A stretch of 38,718 nucleotides of DNA from Candidatus Thorarchaeota archaeon (GTDB taxonomy: Archaea > Asgardarchaeota > Thorarchaeia > Thorarchaeales > Thorarchaeaceae), in NCBI GenBank assembly GCA_003345595.1, contig PRDI01000123.1, forward strand, positions 1-38,718, given 5' to 3'. The notes beneath the pieces were generated by a model. The model searched no databases. It was not told where the DNA came from and saw only the letters and a list, made by a program, of their open reading frames with translations. Shown piece by piece: positions 16,629 through 25,214 of this stretch. Position numbers and translations under genes: made by a program. Each line of letters begins with the position of its first letter. The first letter of the stretch is position 1.

Positions 16629-16982
16629 TCAGATGCGCTCAAGCTGAGCTCTGACGGTGCTACCGCAGTAGTTGCACCGTGCCTCGAGGGGGCCGACCCA
16701 ATCAATGTGTTCCTGAGCAATAGCTGCCCCACACGACGGGCATCTTTCGGGCAAACGAACTGTCCTGATCTCACTCCCGTCAGACCGGACGCTTCCTCTG
16801 TATCTCTCGGGAATCGCAAACTGGGGCGCGTCTACCAGCACTCCCTTGACTGCTTGAGACCCTACTGAACACACCTTGAAGATTACCACGATGGCGACAA
16901 CCAACATTATCAAAGGCACGATGATGAACATCAGCCCTATTGCGCCAAAAAGACCGAAGAAGTAGTCAAACGGAAACTGCAT
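16629..16982 (-). CDS. small membrane protein with C-terminal zinc ribbon
   Basis: 117 residues. One or two hydrophobic helices fill residues 5-42, followed by a linker and a zinc ribbon with CPSCG (near 82) and CNYCG (near 103) knuckles. The ribbon should face the cytoplasm. A TATA-like TTTTATG lies near 17015-17021 on the minus strand and GAGGAT precedes the ATG, so the gene may have its own promoter within the cluster. It leads into the gelsolin-like gene. The function is unknown. Confidence 0.72.
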   Translation of the reverse strand: MQFPFDYFFGLFGAIGLMFIIVPLIMLVVAIVVIFKVCSVGSQAVKGVLVDAPQFAIPERYRGSVRSDGSEIRTVRLPERCPSCGAAIAQEHIDWVGPLEARCNYCGSTVRAQLERI

Positions 16983-17097
16983 TCATGACATCCTCAAAGC
17001 TGCAATGAATCTGTCATAAAACCGTCTGACATGCCTTATTACCTTTGTCGAACTTGCCCATGCCAGCGTGAGGACTGAGGCAGGTCAGTGCGATACT

Positions 17098-18075
17098 CTA
17101 CCCGGCTGTTTCCTCTCCGGCTTTCAGTGAGAAAGCAGTCTGTATGAATCTCAGACCGAACGCCAACATGCCAAGGCCAAAGACGGCTCCGAGAATCGTA
17201 GGAAAGATCAGATCAAACCGGGTGATACCGATGTACATCAAGATGAGACCGATTCCTCCCCCTACCCCAAGCTGAACAAGGCCGTTCAGCATGAGATTCG
17301 CCCTGAAGGCTACTCTTCTGGGAAACTGAGAATAGATCACTCGACCCGATGCTCCATCGACGAGAGCCTCATAGTTCCTGAACATATAGCTGTACTTCAG
17401 ATGCCACACGGGAACGTGAACCAAGAAGACAGCAGGCACCTTGAGTTTGGAGTCCATCTTCTTGATACTGTCGACCTCTTTCAGAGCTTCCTTTCGGAGC
17501 ACGTCGCCCATCTCTCTCTGTGCCAGTTCAATGGCTTCGTTGCGTCTTACTTGCGTGTCCTCAAGGGATCCACCCGACTCAAGCACCAGCTCTCTCTTCA
17601 AGAACTCCTTTCTGCGGGTGGGTATCATGTACTTCCTCAAGTGCACAGGGACCTTGCTGTGAGCCGGTATGAAGATGTCTCTCTCAATGTCGATGTGGCC
17701 CGATTCTGGGACAGTCTTCCATCCGAACCTTCCTGCAGAGCCTGATGCTCCGAAGTCCGGCTTCCTTTGGGTTCCAGCATAGTCGGCAACGGCCTCGACC
17801 TCCACGACCCAGAACGGCCAATAGGCAAGTCTGCGAGCCTTGACCTCCGCCTTCGCATCAAGGTCTTTTGGAGCACCAAGCTGCTTTGCTGTCCAGCTGA
17901 TAAGCCGCTCCTTTGACTGTTGAGGCCCATACTGGAGGCGCATCATATAGTGTTCCTTCAGAATCTCCTTTGTCAGCACCTGAACGGTTGTGCCACAATA
18001 TGGACATACAACAGTACTGCTGTGCTCCGAGAACTCAATCTTGCCTTTGCACTGAGGACACTCCATCTGGTTCAT
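17098..18075 (-). CDS. zinc-ribbon membrane protein, paralog B
   Basis: 325 residues. The N-terminal zinc ribbon has ECPQCKG and VCPYCGTTV knuckles (about 5-30). A cytoplasmic domain of about 220 residues follows, with the landmarks ARRLAYWPFWVVEVEA and VPVWHLKYSYMFRNYEALVDGASGRVI. Two C-terminal membrane helices (about 265-310) end the chain. The layout and the VPVWHLKY / G.SGRVI element are shared with the gene just upstream (VPYWLVPFTF / GVTGEVL), so the two are paralogs. They overlap by four bases and are translationally coupled. No enzyme motif is visible. Confidence 0.75.
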   Translation of the reverse strand: MNQMECPQCKGKIEFSEHSSTVVCPYCGTTVQVLTKEILKEHYMMRLQYGPQQSKERLISWTAKQLGAPKDLDAKAEVKARRLAYWPFWVVEVEAVADYAGTQRKPDFGASGSAGRFGWKTVPESGHIDIERDIFIPAHSKVPVHLRKYMIPTRRKEFLKRELVLESGGSLEDTQVRRNEAIELAQREMGDVLRKEALKEVDSIKKMDSKLKVPAVFLVHVPVWHLKYSYMFRNYEALVDGASGRVIYSQFPRRVAFRANLMLNGLVQLGVGGGIGLILMYIGITRFDLIFPTILGAVFGLGMLAFGLRFIQTAFSLKAGEETAG

Positions 18076-19283
18076 TCGAATCGCCCCACTAGATGTCCAA
18101 GACTGTGTATGATGCCGGGACCTTTCTCCCGGTCCTCTCCCTCAGCAGTCAGGCAGATCTGGTATCGCAGGATAGTACCCAACATTCTCACAGATCCTGT
18201 CCATAGAACGAATCCACCCAAGAGCACAGCCAACGGAATGAATAGAATAGCACCTGAATCATCGGATGACGAACTACCCTGAAGCACTGCATATGTCACA
18301 TAGGGCAAGGCCTGAAGTAGAAGTGCAGACGAAATGAGCATGGTGACACTTGTCAGCCATTTTCCAATTCTATATCGCTTAGTCACGGGTACTTCCCCGA
18401 GGAGAACCTCCCCCGTGACCCCGGATACAGCCACCCTGAAGGTCCCGTTTCTAAACGTGAATGGCACTAGCCAGTAGGGAACGTGAACATAAGTGCAGTC
18501 CTTCGTATGTACGTCAAGCTGATAGTCAAATAGGCGCTCCACTTCCTTCAACAGCGCCGCCCTGTCCTTCTCCGATTTTCTTTGGCGCGCCCGGGGCTGA
18601 GCATCGGCCTCCGTTATCTCGGAATTGAGTACCGGAGAGGACTGGGTGGCCTTGATGTCAAAAGTGACAGGTTTCGTATCGTCAATCGAGTCGATGAACT
18701 CCTCCATGGCGAAGTCAACTGCATGTCGTCGTGCAAGAATCCAGATTGATCCTTCCCCGGTTTCGCCGGACTCGATTCGGACCCAACCATGATGACCTTC
18801 TCTCCTGTCTTTGTTGGCACCCAAGTAGTGGGTCTTGTAGCTGGAGTCAACTCGGAACATGGGAAGCCACTGCAACATCGGACTGTCAATATCCGCACTC
18901 TTAGCTACACTGGGGCCGATGGACTTCGCTGCTGAAGAGCGAATCCACCCTAGCACGACATCACGAACATTCTGAGCGTCGAGTCTGTTTGGTAACATGA
19001 GATGTTTAGATGTGGTGCCGCCGTCCACAGTGAATGTGAAACCGCAGTAGGGACAGGTGGCAATGACATCATCTGCACCGAGCGGATAAGGAGCATTGCA
19101 GCTCTGACATCTATACTGAACCAGACGAACCCCGTCCGACTCCTCTGATGGAGTGCTTTCAGACTTTTTTAGTGGCACACTCTCAGGCTTCTTAGATGAT
19201 GACCTTCCGGGTTTCTTAGATGGAGCCAAAGTCGACACATACCACCTCTGCAGCTGCGAGAACAATCCATCAAAGTGCCCCAC
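18072..19283 (-). CDS. zinc-ribbon membrane protein, paralog A
   Basis: 403 residues from a GTG. The N-terminal 50 residues carry a Ser/Lys/Pro-rich stretch with imperfect repeats (KKPESVPLKKSESTPSEES). The zinc ribbon follows (YRCQSCNAPY and TCPYCGFTF), then a charged cytoplasmic domain, then VPYWLVPFTFRNG and VSGVTGEVLLGE, and two membrane helices (about 308-362). A short basic tail ends it. It is the first gene of a minus-strand cluster that continues with paralog B, a smaller zinc-ribbon membrane protein and the gelsolin-like protein. A TATA-like element around 19382-19391 lies about 100 bases upstream. The function is unknown. Confidence 0.75.
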   Translation of the reverse strand: MGHFDGLFSQLQRWYVSTLAPSKKPGRSSSKKPESVPLKKSESTPSEESDGVRLVQYRCQSCNAPYPLGADDVIATCPYCGFTFTVDGGTTSKHLMLPNRLDAQNVRDVVLGWIRSSAAKSIGPSVAKSADIDSPMLQWLPMFRVDSSYKTHYLGANKDRREGHHGWVRIESGETGEGSIWILARRHAVDFAMEEFIDSIDDTKPVTFDIKATQSSPVLNSEITEADAQPRARQRKSEKDRAALLKEVERLFDYQLDVHTKDCTYVHVPYWLVPFTFRNGTFRVAVSGVTGEVLLGEVPVTKRYRIGKWLTSVTMLISSALLLQALPYVTYAVLQGSSSSDDSGAILFIPLAVLLGGFVLWTGSVRMLGTILRYQICLTAEGEDREKGPGIIHSLGHLVGRFE

Positions 19284-19382
19284 GCGAAAGAGCGCATTGA
19301 TGTTGCTCAGGAGAGAGCACTCCGTAGGTCCGATAGTGGGTCTTCTCCGCGGCTTTGCGCTACGATGCCCGACTTCGGAACG

Positions 19383-19434
19383 TATAAATCATGCTGTGCC
19401 GTGCACAACCTAGTATATCAAACCTCTTTGGAGG
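19383..19434 (+). promoter_or_regulatory. TATA elements and ribosome site of the small gene at 19447
   Basis: TATAAATC at 19383-19390 and a second TATA-like AGTATATC near 19412-19419 precede GGAGG at 19430-19434, which lies 12 bases before the ATG. The first box also reads GATTTATA on the minus strand and may serve the divergent membrane-protein cluster. Confidence 0.5.
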
Positions 19435-19446
19435 AAAGTATGGAAT

Positions 19447-19809
19447 ATGCAGATTCCCGCATTTCTCTTGAGGAAACTCTACATTAAGGGTAGCCTCCAG
19501 AACTTACCAGATGGCTTCCAGTTCAAAATCAAGAACACGCTCTCACCAGGCACCGCGATTGGTATGACGCCACTCAAGGTCGACAAAGTGGACTTTCCAC
19601 TGGATGCCACGACAATAATGGCCGAAGCCTCTAAGATCACGGCCTCTGAAATCACCGAGAACAAGACCTTCCCAATCAAGGTGGGCGTAGAGATTACGAT
19701 TCAAGTGAAAGGGAAGCCTCTGGCTAAAGGCGAACACACACTCGACATCGGAATCAAGACCAAAGAGGCGGGTTCACTCGCTTTTGACGTAAAGGACGCA
19801 CTTGCTTGA
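19447..19809 (+). CDS. small conserved-looking protein, unknown
   Basis: 120 residues, soluble. It opens MQIPAFLLRKLYIKGSLQNL and continues with alternating short strands (FQFKIKNTL, VDKVDFPLD, FPIKVGVEITIQVKG, HTLDIGIKT, LAFDVKD) that suggest an all-beta sandwich. No catalytic motif, cysteine pair or membrane segment is visible. Strong promoter and ribosome signals suggest good expression. The gene converges on the phosphatase with two hairpins in the gap. I recall similar hypothetical proteins in archaea but cannot name a family. Confidence 0.72.
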   Translation: MQIPAFLLRKLYIKGSLQNLPDGFQFKIKNTLSPGTAIGMTPLKVDKVDFPLDATTIMAEASKITASEITENKTFPIKVGVEITIQVKGKPLAKGEHTLDIGIKTKEAGSLAFDVKDALA

Positions 19810-19822
19810 ACCCTGACTTTGA

Positions 19823-19843
19823 GAGAAGGCCCATCGCCTTCTC
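19823..19843. terminator. hairpin 1 in convergent gap
   Basis: GAGAAGGC pairs perfectly with GCCTTCTC around a five-base loop, 13 bases after the stop of the small gene. It is probably the 3' end of the plus-strand transcript. Confidence 0.6.
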
Positions 19844-19887
19844 CATTCCCCGCTTTTGGTCGACCCGAGTTGATGGTTTGTCCTAAA

Positions 19888-19907
19888 GGCTCGGCTTGGC
19901 CGAAGCC
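19888..19907. terminator. hairpin 2 in convergent gap
   Basis: GGCTCGGC pairs with GCCGAAGCC (one bulged A) around the loop TTG, 11 bases beyond the stop of the phosphatase gene. On the plus strand it is followed by CATTCATCTTTTC. Confidence 0.55.
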
Positions 19908-19918
19908 CATTCATCTTT

Positions 19919-21580
19919 TCAGCCTGTCTTAGGCCGCCGCAGGACTATCACAATCAGGACGACTGCTGCGACCCCGGCCAAACCAACAATCACTAGGACT
20001 TGAGTGAAATCAACTGGCTGAGTAGTCGTGGTAGTCGTGCTCGTTGTTGTGGAACCTGTAGTCCTGAACACGAACACAGTATGACTCCAGACCCCCTCAG
20101 AGCTGTATGCGTAGACATCCAGTTGGTGCTGACCCGGCGAAGAGGGCAACCCTGTGAGTGTCGTCATGTTTGCCGCGCCATCCCAAGAGTAAAGCTTCGA
20201 AACTGGGACCTCACTGAAGTAGATTTCCGGCAATGTGCCAGCTTGCTTGAGACTGTTATTGGCGACAACCCTCAGGAAGATCTCAATCGGTCCTTCGTAA
20301 GGCAATCGATAGTTGTCCATGGTTTCTGAGCTCAGCCCGATTGCCGTGATGTTCACGAGGCTCGGACTCACTTGTACTCTCAAGTAGTGGTTGAATGCTC
20401 CGCCCCAAGGAGTACCGTACAGTGGGGCTCCGGCACCGCCTGTAATGAGATGCACAACCCCATTGACAGTCATGCGATTGTACAGGTGGTCGTGACCTGC
20501 CACGAACAGTGTGAGATTGACAGACTCGAAAAGCTGTTGCATGCCGTCACGTTCCGTCTTATTCTCATCGAGCGAACTCCCAATGTGGCTCAGTGGGTAG
20601 AGAGGACGATGAACGAACACAAACTTCATTCGTGATCCGGAACTCGTGAGGTCGCTCGTCAGCCAAGTGGACTGTAATCCGGTGATTCTGCTCTGAGGGC
20701 CAGAAACCTCCGAATCCAGAACGACAAAATGGACCCCAGCATAATCGAAGGAAAAGTAGGTTGAGGGCTCTCCGAACTGCTCAAATGCATCAAGGAAGTA
20801 GCTTATCATGGGAGAGCCAACAGCTAGCCCGGTGTCGTGGTTGCCGATGGCAGCATAGATTGGGACGTAGTGTCCAAGGCGTTCAGTGATGTTGAGGAAA
20901 GCTGACCACCTTAATCTGTTGGTGCCAAGGTCATTGTTTACAGTGTATACGTAGTCGCCGGTCATCACCACGATGTCTGGAGCCTCAGCGATCGTCATAT
21001 TGATGATCTTAGAGTACGCCGCCGGCTGTACATAGGTGTCGGTGTCAGGTCTGTTATCTCCGAAGACGACCATCTTGAACGGCTCACCATCTGCTGGAGC
21101 GGTCTTGAAATTGTAGATGTCGCTTGAAGTGTCATTAGAGGTGACCTTGTAGTAGTACCTGTTCCCTTCTTCAAGCCCAGTCATCTTGATGCGATGAGTG
21201 ACATCGAGGGTGCTATTGGAAACTTTGTCCGCAAGACTCATGTTTAGTCCGTATTGCACTGTCGCATTCGTCGGAAGGTAAGTCTTCCACAGCAACACGG
21301 CCGATTGGTTTGTAACCATGTGCACGGTTGGCCCTCGAGTAATCAATGCAGATGACGACTCCATGTATATGCTCTGACTGAGATTCGCTTCTGCAAGTCT
21401 GTTTCCTGCTAAGAATCCTGTAGAAAGAGGGACAACAACGAGCACAAATAAGACTAGATGACCGATAGTTCTATGCAACCAGTTCAACCTGCTTCTTGAG
21501 GAGTGGGGCCTAGTACTTAAGCACTGACCTACGACGAGCTTCAGCGCATCGGTGAATAACATGGAGGATAGCCGCGTCAT
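19919..21580 (-). CDS. surface-anchored purple-acid-phosphatase-like metallophosphoesterase
   Basis: Up to 553 residues. A signal/anchor helix lies at about 40-58. An Fn3-like domain follows (about 85-160, ending RYYYKVTSND). The calcineurin-type phosphoesterase domain has the metal ligands in order: FGDNR, GDYVY, GNHD, VHRPLY and GHDHLYNR. A beta-rich domain, a Thr/Ser-rich stalk (about 513-522) and a C-terminal helix with RRPK tail end the chain, so the enzyme should face outside. Its substrate is probably a phosphoester. The ATGs at 21580 and 21562 lie at or inside the start of the divergent GNAT gene. The true start may be a TTG near 21487, which would keep the signal helix. Confidence 0.88.
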   Translation of the reverse strand: MTRLSSMLFTDALKLVVGQCLSTRPHSSRSRLNWLHRTIGHLVLFVLVVVPLSTGFLAGNRLAEANLSQSIYMESSSALITRGPTVHMVTNQSAVLLWKTYLPTNATVQYGLNMSLADKVSNSTLDVTHRIKMTGLEEGNRYYYKVTSNDTSSDIYNFKTAPADGEPFKMVVFGDNRPDTDTYVQPAAYSKIINMTIAEAPDIVVMTGDYVYTVNNDLGTNRLRWSAFLNITERLGHYVPIYAAIGNHDTGLAVGSPMISYFLDAFEQFGEPSTYFSFDYAGVHFVVLDSEVSGPQSRITGLQSTWLTSDLTSSGSRMKFVFVHRPLYPLSHIGSSLDENKTERDGMQQLFESVNLTLFVAGHDHLYNRMTVNGVVHLITGGAGAPLYGTPWGGAFNHYLRVQVSPSLVNITAIGLSSETMDNYRLPYEGPIEIFLRVVANNSLKQAGTLPEIYFSEVPVSKLYSWDGAANMTTLTGLPSSPGQHQLDVYAYSSEGVWSHTVFVFRTTGSTTTSTTTTTTQPVDFTQVLVIVGLAGVAAVVLIVIVLRRPKTG

Positions 21581-22652
21581 TCGTTCGTACAGGAAGGGAG
21601 ATGAGTATGCAATAGCGCGCCTCTATAATCTCTGCTTCAGCGAGAGCGGGATTCTGTTTCCACGGTCTCCTCAGAGCTGGGTCTGGCGCTATGTGAGTCG
21701 GCCTCGATTCGATCCGGATTCAGTGTTTCTAGCTGAGGATTCTGGCAGGCTTGTTGCCTCTCTGGTCATGACATATGGCGATATGTCCGTGAACGGGGAC
21801 TCGATGCCAGTCGCCATGATTGATGATGTTTCGACACACCCTGACCATAGGAGGCGGGGATTCGCAGCCATGCTAGTCCAGCGAGCCATCGACCGCGCCA
21901 AGGATAGAGGGTGTCGACTCGTCCACCTTACTGCAGGCACCTCTGGAACTGGATTCAGAATCTACCATCGAGCTGGCTTTAGGACTGTTACGACGTGTGA
22001 TGTCATGTTCTCTGTACTTGGCGGACGTGAGAGCGCGGGTATTGTGGGTCCGGTCTTGTCGCTGCCGATGATTGCTGCCCACGCGATTCTCAGCATGAAG
22101 GCGAGGAAAAGTGTCGACTATGGGCTAAGACTCGAGGAAATGGTCGAAGAGGACGCAGGTGTCCGACTACTTGCTACGTACCAGAAGCTGTCTCATCGAA
22201 ATGGGCTCCTGCTTGCTGGGCAAAACTATGGAAGATGGCTCATTGGATCAAGACCGCTCGGAAAGACATCTCTGTTCGCGATAAGACTTCTTGGTGACAT
22301 AATCGGGGCGATGACCGTCTCATCAGTTCATACTCTATTCCATGGCAGGCCCGCGAAGATCGCCAGCATTATGAGCCCTCTCATGCCAGAAGAATTGAGG
22401 ACCGTAGACCCAGTCGCAGCTGCACTGAAGAGGGCAGGACGGTTCTCAGCGGCCCGTTTGGACTGCGTGGCGGCAACCTTGCTGACAGACTCTAGGGATA
22501 CCATCACCAAGAAGGCCTGCCAGCGGGTCGGATTCCTACGCGTTGGGTCTACAGCATCAATGGTACATCCTCTTGGCGAACCAGGCAGGATAGGAGAACT
22601 CAGGAAGGGGCTTTGGGCTCAGCCCCTGGAAACAGCGAAGTCTGCCCCCTAG
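21561..22652 (+). CDS. GNAT N-acetyltransferase, Eis-like layout
   Basis: 363 residues from the ATG at 21561 (a GTG three codons earlier is possible). The N-terminal GNAT domain has YRKGDEYAIARLYNLCF, then IDDVSTHPDHRRRGFAAMLVQ, the acetyl-CoA pyrophosphate loop, and GFRIYHRAGFRTV. A second domain of about 180 residues follows, as in Eis-type and two-domain GNATs. It should transfer an acetyl group to an amine; the acceptor is unknown. Its 5' end overlaps the open 5' end of the phosphatase on the other strand. Confidence 0.86.
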   Translation: MEDSRVIRSYRKGDEYAIARLYNLCFSESGILFPRSPQSWVWRYVSRPRFDPDSVFLAEDSGRLVASLVMTYGDMSVNGDSMPVAMIDDVSTHPDHRRRGFAAMLVQRAIDRAKDRGCRLVHLTAGTSGTGFRIYHRAGFRTVTTCDVMFSVLGGRESAGIVGPVLSLPMIAAHAILSMKARKSVDYGLRLEEMVEEDAGVRLLATYQKLSHRNGLLLAGQNYGRWLIGSRPLGKTSLFAIRLLGDIIGAMTVSSVHTLFHGRPAKIASIMSPLMPEELRTVDPVAAALKRAGRFSAARLDCVAATLLTDSRDTITKKACQRVGFLRVGSTASMVHPLGEPGRIGELRKGLWAQPLETAKSAP

Positions 22653-22751
22653 AAAGTGACTGTATGTCCAGCTCGGAACGCAGCAATACGACTGTATTCC
22701 ACACCCACAACAGTTTTGAACCACTAGTTCATCCCAAAGACGGGTGTTAGT

Positions 22752-23666
22752 TTGTACATTAAGATACGCAAGGATGGGGCCTTGGGTTTTGGCCGCGGTA
22801 CTGAAGGCGTAGCAGAAATCACGTTGGGCTATGGCGAAGCGCACATGGCGGCAGCTGCCTTGGAGAAGCTTGCGCAGACCGCCCGCAGCTACAAGCAGAC
22901 GTATGTTAAGACGACCGGCGTAGGCGGTGGCAATAAGATAGACTTTGAGAGAGCAGATGATGGCACAATCACGATCTCAGGAGATGGCCATTCGTACTTC
23001 TGCACCGAGAAAGAAGTGAGAGACCTGGCAGAACTGCTGAACCACCTGCCTCCTGTTCAGGTGTCACCAGCGTCGGACTATGTTCAGAAGATCCCTCCCG
23101 AAGCGGGCATTTGCATCACCGTCAAGAATGGTGGAAAAGCAATCCAGATGAAACTCCCCGAGGCAGCCTTGATGAAGACTGCTGTCGTCACCAGTCTTGA
23201 AAGCCGGTTCTATGAGGAACATATAGTGAATGGCAATCGGAGACTGAGTGTTCAGAGAAGCAGTGACCTGAAATGGGAGCTCGGTGTGAATGATGAGAGG
23301 GTGAAGTTCACAGCCTACGAGATTGAGGCTCTGCTCGCTGGACTCCAGAACTCCATACTCGACGTATTGATGGACCTAGTGAAGTCGATGGGGGCGGACA
23401 AGATTGCGGATATTAGGGTCAAGAGTCAGATACAGAGAGTAGAGCAAGAGTCTCTGAAAATACTTGGCGACTTCAAGAAAGCCAAGACGATTTCCAAGAA
23501 TGTGACAAAGTCCGCCACCAGGATCTTGGGAACATCGGAGGACGCCGATGCACGAACTACAGAGTTCATAGAGATGGCCAAGTATGTGTACTCGAGTGTG
23601 GAACCACAGTTCCACGCGCCTCTTCTCGACCTCCTCGGATCCGCATTTGTGTTCACCAGCAAGTGA
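22752..23666 (+). CDS. unknown soluble protein
   Basis: 304 residues, TTG start; no ATG occurs until residue 32, inside an ordered region. The N-terminal part alternates strands and helices (YIKIRKDGALGFGRG, EITLGYGEAHMAAAALEKL). Two further beta-rich segments resemble each other (GTITISGDGHSYFCTEKEVRDLAELL and WELGVNDERVKFTAYEIEALLAGL), which suggests an internal duplication of a strand-strand-helix unit. The C-terminal third is helical. No membrane segment or known motif is seen. It converges with the helicase gene with 15 bases between stops. Confidence 0.65.
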   Translation: MYIKIRKDGALGFGRGTEGVAEITLGYGEAHMAAAALEKLAQTARSYKQTYVKTTGVGGGNKIDFERADDGTITISGDGHSYFCTEKEVRDLAELLNHLPPVQVSPASDYVQKIPPEAGICITVKNGGKAIQMKLPEAALMKTAVVTSLESRFYEEHIVNGNRRLSVQRSSDLKWELGVNDERVKFTAYEIEALLAGLQNSILDVLMDLVKSMGADKIADIRVKSQIQRVEQESLKILGDFKKAKTISKNVTKSATRILGTSEDADARTTEFIEMAKYVYSSVEPQFHAPLLDLLGSAFVFTSK

Positions 23667-23681
23667 GCAACTGACTCCAAA

Positions 23682-25112
23682 CTAGGCAGGCGGGGGGGAG
23701 TCAAGGATCGCGGTTGACCAAGGGTACCTCTCCAGTACTCCTTGGAGCAGTCTACGTACTTTCCGTTCCTCGGAAGTCCCGGCATAGGCGAGGAGAAGGA
23801 CAAGCCCCCCTCTCGTACGCTTGAACTTCTGATACATCGTCTTGGTGGTGTTTATGGTGTCGCACACAACCATTACATCGGCTTGGGGGATGTCTAGGTC
23901 TCTTTCGCCAACAGGTGACATCACAAGGGCGCTCTGTTCGTCAGCTTCTTTGAACCGCTTGAGGACATCCGCCTTGTCTGGACTCGCACCAGTTAATGCG
24001 AACACGCTGAAACCCGATTTCTCCAGCACGCCCCGAATCTGCTTCACCATCTCGATGTAGGACGTCAGGACTACGGTCTTCTTGTGGTTCACTGCAACCT
24101 CAAGAACACGCAAGGTCTTCGCTGACACTGTGTGAAAAGCGCGACCAAGCTCGCTCAGATTAAAATAATGCTTGAGATAGTCACCGTGGAACATCCTTAG
24201 GAACTGCTTGGGCGGCATAGCATAGACATACTTGCGAAGCATAAGTAGTGATGAATACTGGCCTTTGAGGTCATCCGACACAGGAAGTCTCTCCAAGAGA
24301 AGATGGACTCTCCTCGAATCGCCCTCTACTAGATCGAGATTGTCTGTTTCCTCGAGATCCCTCATGATCTCTGTGCGTACGCTACGGACCAACTCGTCAA
24401 GCACCAGAGACACAGATCTGATTCTCGCATCCACAACTAGGCTCATTGCCAAGAAAGTTGGTTCAAGGTACTCCTCAACATCAGTGCCGTACAGTTCCTC
24501 CATCGTGATTACATGAGCACCAGTGATGTACTCCTTGAGAGTTTCCAGCTCCTTTCGGATTTCTAACTGCTCTGCGGTGAACACTGCATGGTCATCGCGC
24601 AGGGTGCCGCTCATGCCAATCAGCCATTTGTCCTTGAACACAGTTAGAATCGTGGACCACGGATAAACAAGGGTGGACGCTGAGCTCGTTCTCTTCACTA
24701 GAGTGTCGACTTCGTTGATCAACAACATTTCAAATGAGTCTAGCAGACCGGGTTGAGTTGCGGCCATTGAGGCGAGGACTTGAGGAGTGGCTACTATCAC
24801 ACGTTTCTCAACTAGTTGCCGTACCCTTCGAGCTGACGGGATTCTTGAAGACAGCTCGCCAAGATCCTTCTCGAGACCCCCGTATTCCTTCCGCAAGTAG
24901 TCAACGGTTTCTGCGAGAGACGATGAGGAATGGACTACAATCAGTATCTTCGAGTTCGGAAACCTCTGTGTGACTAGCTGGTGGGTGATGAACCGTTTTC
25001 CTAGGCCGCAGTCCAGCTCTAGAAGTAGATTAGTCCCTCTGAGCTCTGAGATTCTCTCCAGTATGTAGTTTTGGTAGCCTCGGGGTGTGTACTTCGGCTT
25101 CGACTCCGACAT
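23682..25112 (-). CDS. degenerate SF2 helicase-like protein (Hef/ERCC-type)
   Basis: 476 residues from the ATG at 25112; an open extension upstream looks non-coding. It opens PRGYQNYILERI, the Q-motif-like start of DNA-dependent SF2 helicases. Motif I reads DCGLGKRF (normally GxGKT/S), motif II reads LLINEVDTL (normally DExH/D), and motif III reads GMSGTLRD. The second RecA domain has TVVLTSYIEMVKQIRGVL, ALTGASPDKADVLKRFKE, MSPVGERDLDIPQADVMVV and motif VI YQKFKRTRGG. A helical insert of about 150 residues separates the two domains, as in Hef/FANCM. Loss of the P-loop Thr/Ser and of the first Asp of motif II suggests weak or no ATP hydrolysis. Confidence 0.82.
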   Translation of the reverse strand: MSESKPKYTPRGYQNYILERISELRGTNLLLELDCGLGKRFITHQLVTQRFPNSKILIVVHSSSSLAETVDYLRKEYGGLEKDLGELSSRIPSARRVRQLVEKRVIVATPQVLASMAATQPGLLDSFEMLLINEVDTLVKRTSSASTLVYPWSTILTVFKDKWLIGMSGTLRDDHAVFTAEQLEIRKELETLKEYITGAHVITMEELYGTDVEEYLEPTFLAMSLVVDARIRSVSLVLDELVRSVRTEIMRDLEETDNLDLVEGDSRRVHLLLERLPVSDDLKGQYSSLLMLRKYVYAMPPKQFLRMFHGDYLKHYFNLSELGRAFHTVSAKTLRVLEVAVNHKKTVVLTSYIEMVKQIRGVLEKSGFSVFALTGASPDKADVLKRFKEADEQSALVMSPVGERDLDIPQADVMVVCDTINTTKTMYQKFKRTRGGLVLLLAYAGTSEERKVRRLLQGVLERYPWSTAILDSPPPA

Positions 25113-25214
25113 AATACTGGCACGTCCTTGCGTAGTCTTATGAATCCATACTGGAAAACACCTTGAAGACCATCGCCAATTTCCCCATCGACGAAATGTC
25201 TTTGGGCCTGGCAC

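Noticed and set aside
17098..19283. PriA-like or transcription-factor zinc ribbon proteins
   Set aside because: Only the cysteine knuckles match; the membrane helices and absence of helicase or cyclin-fold motifs argue against it.
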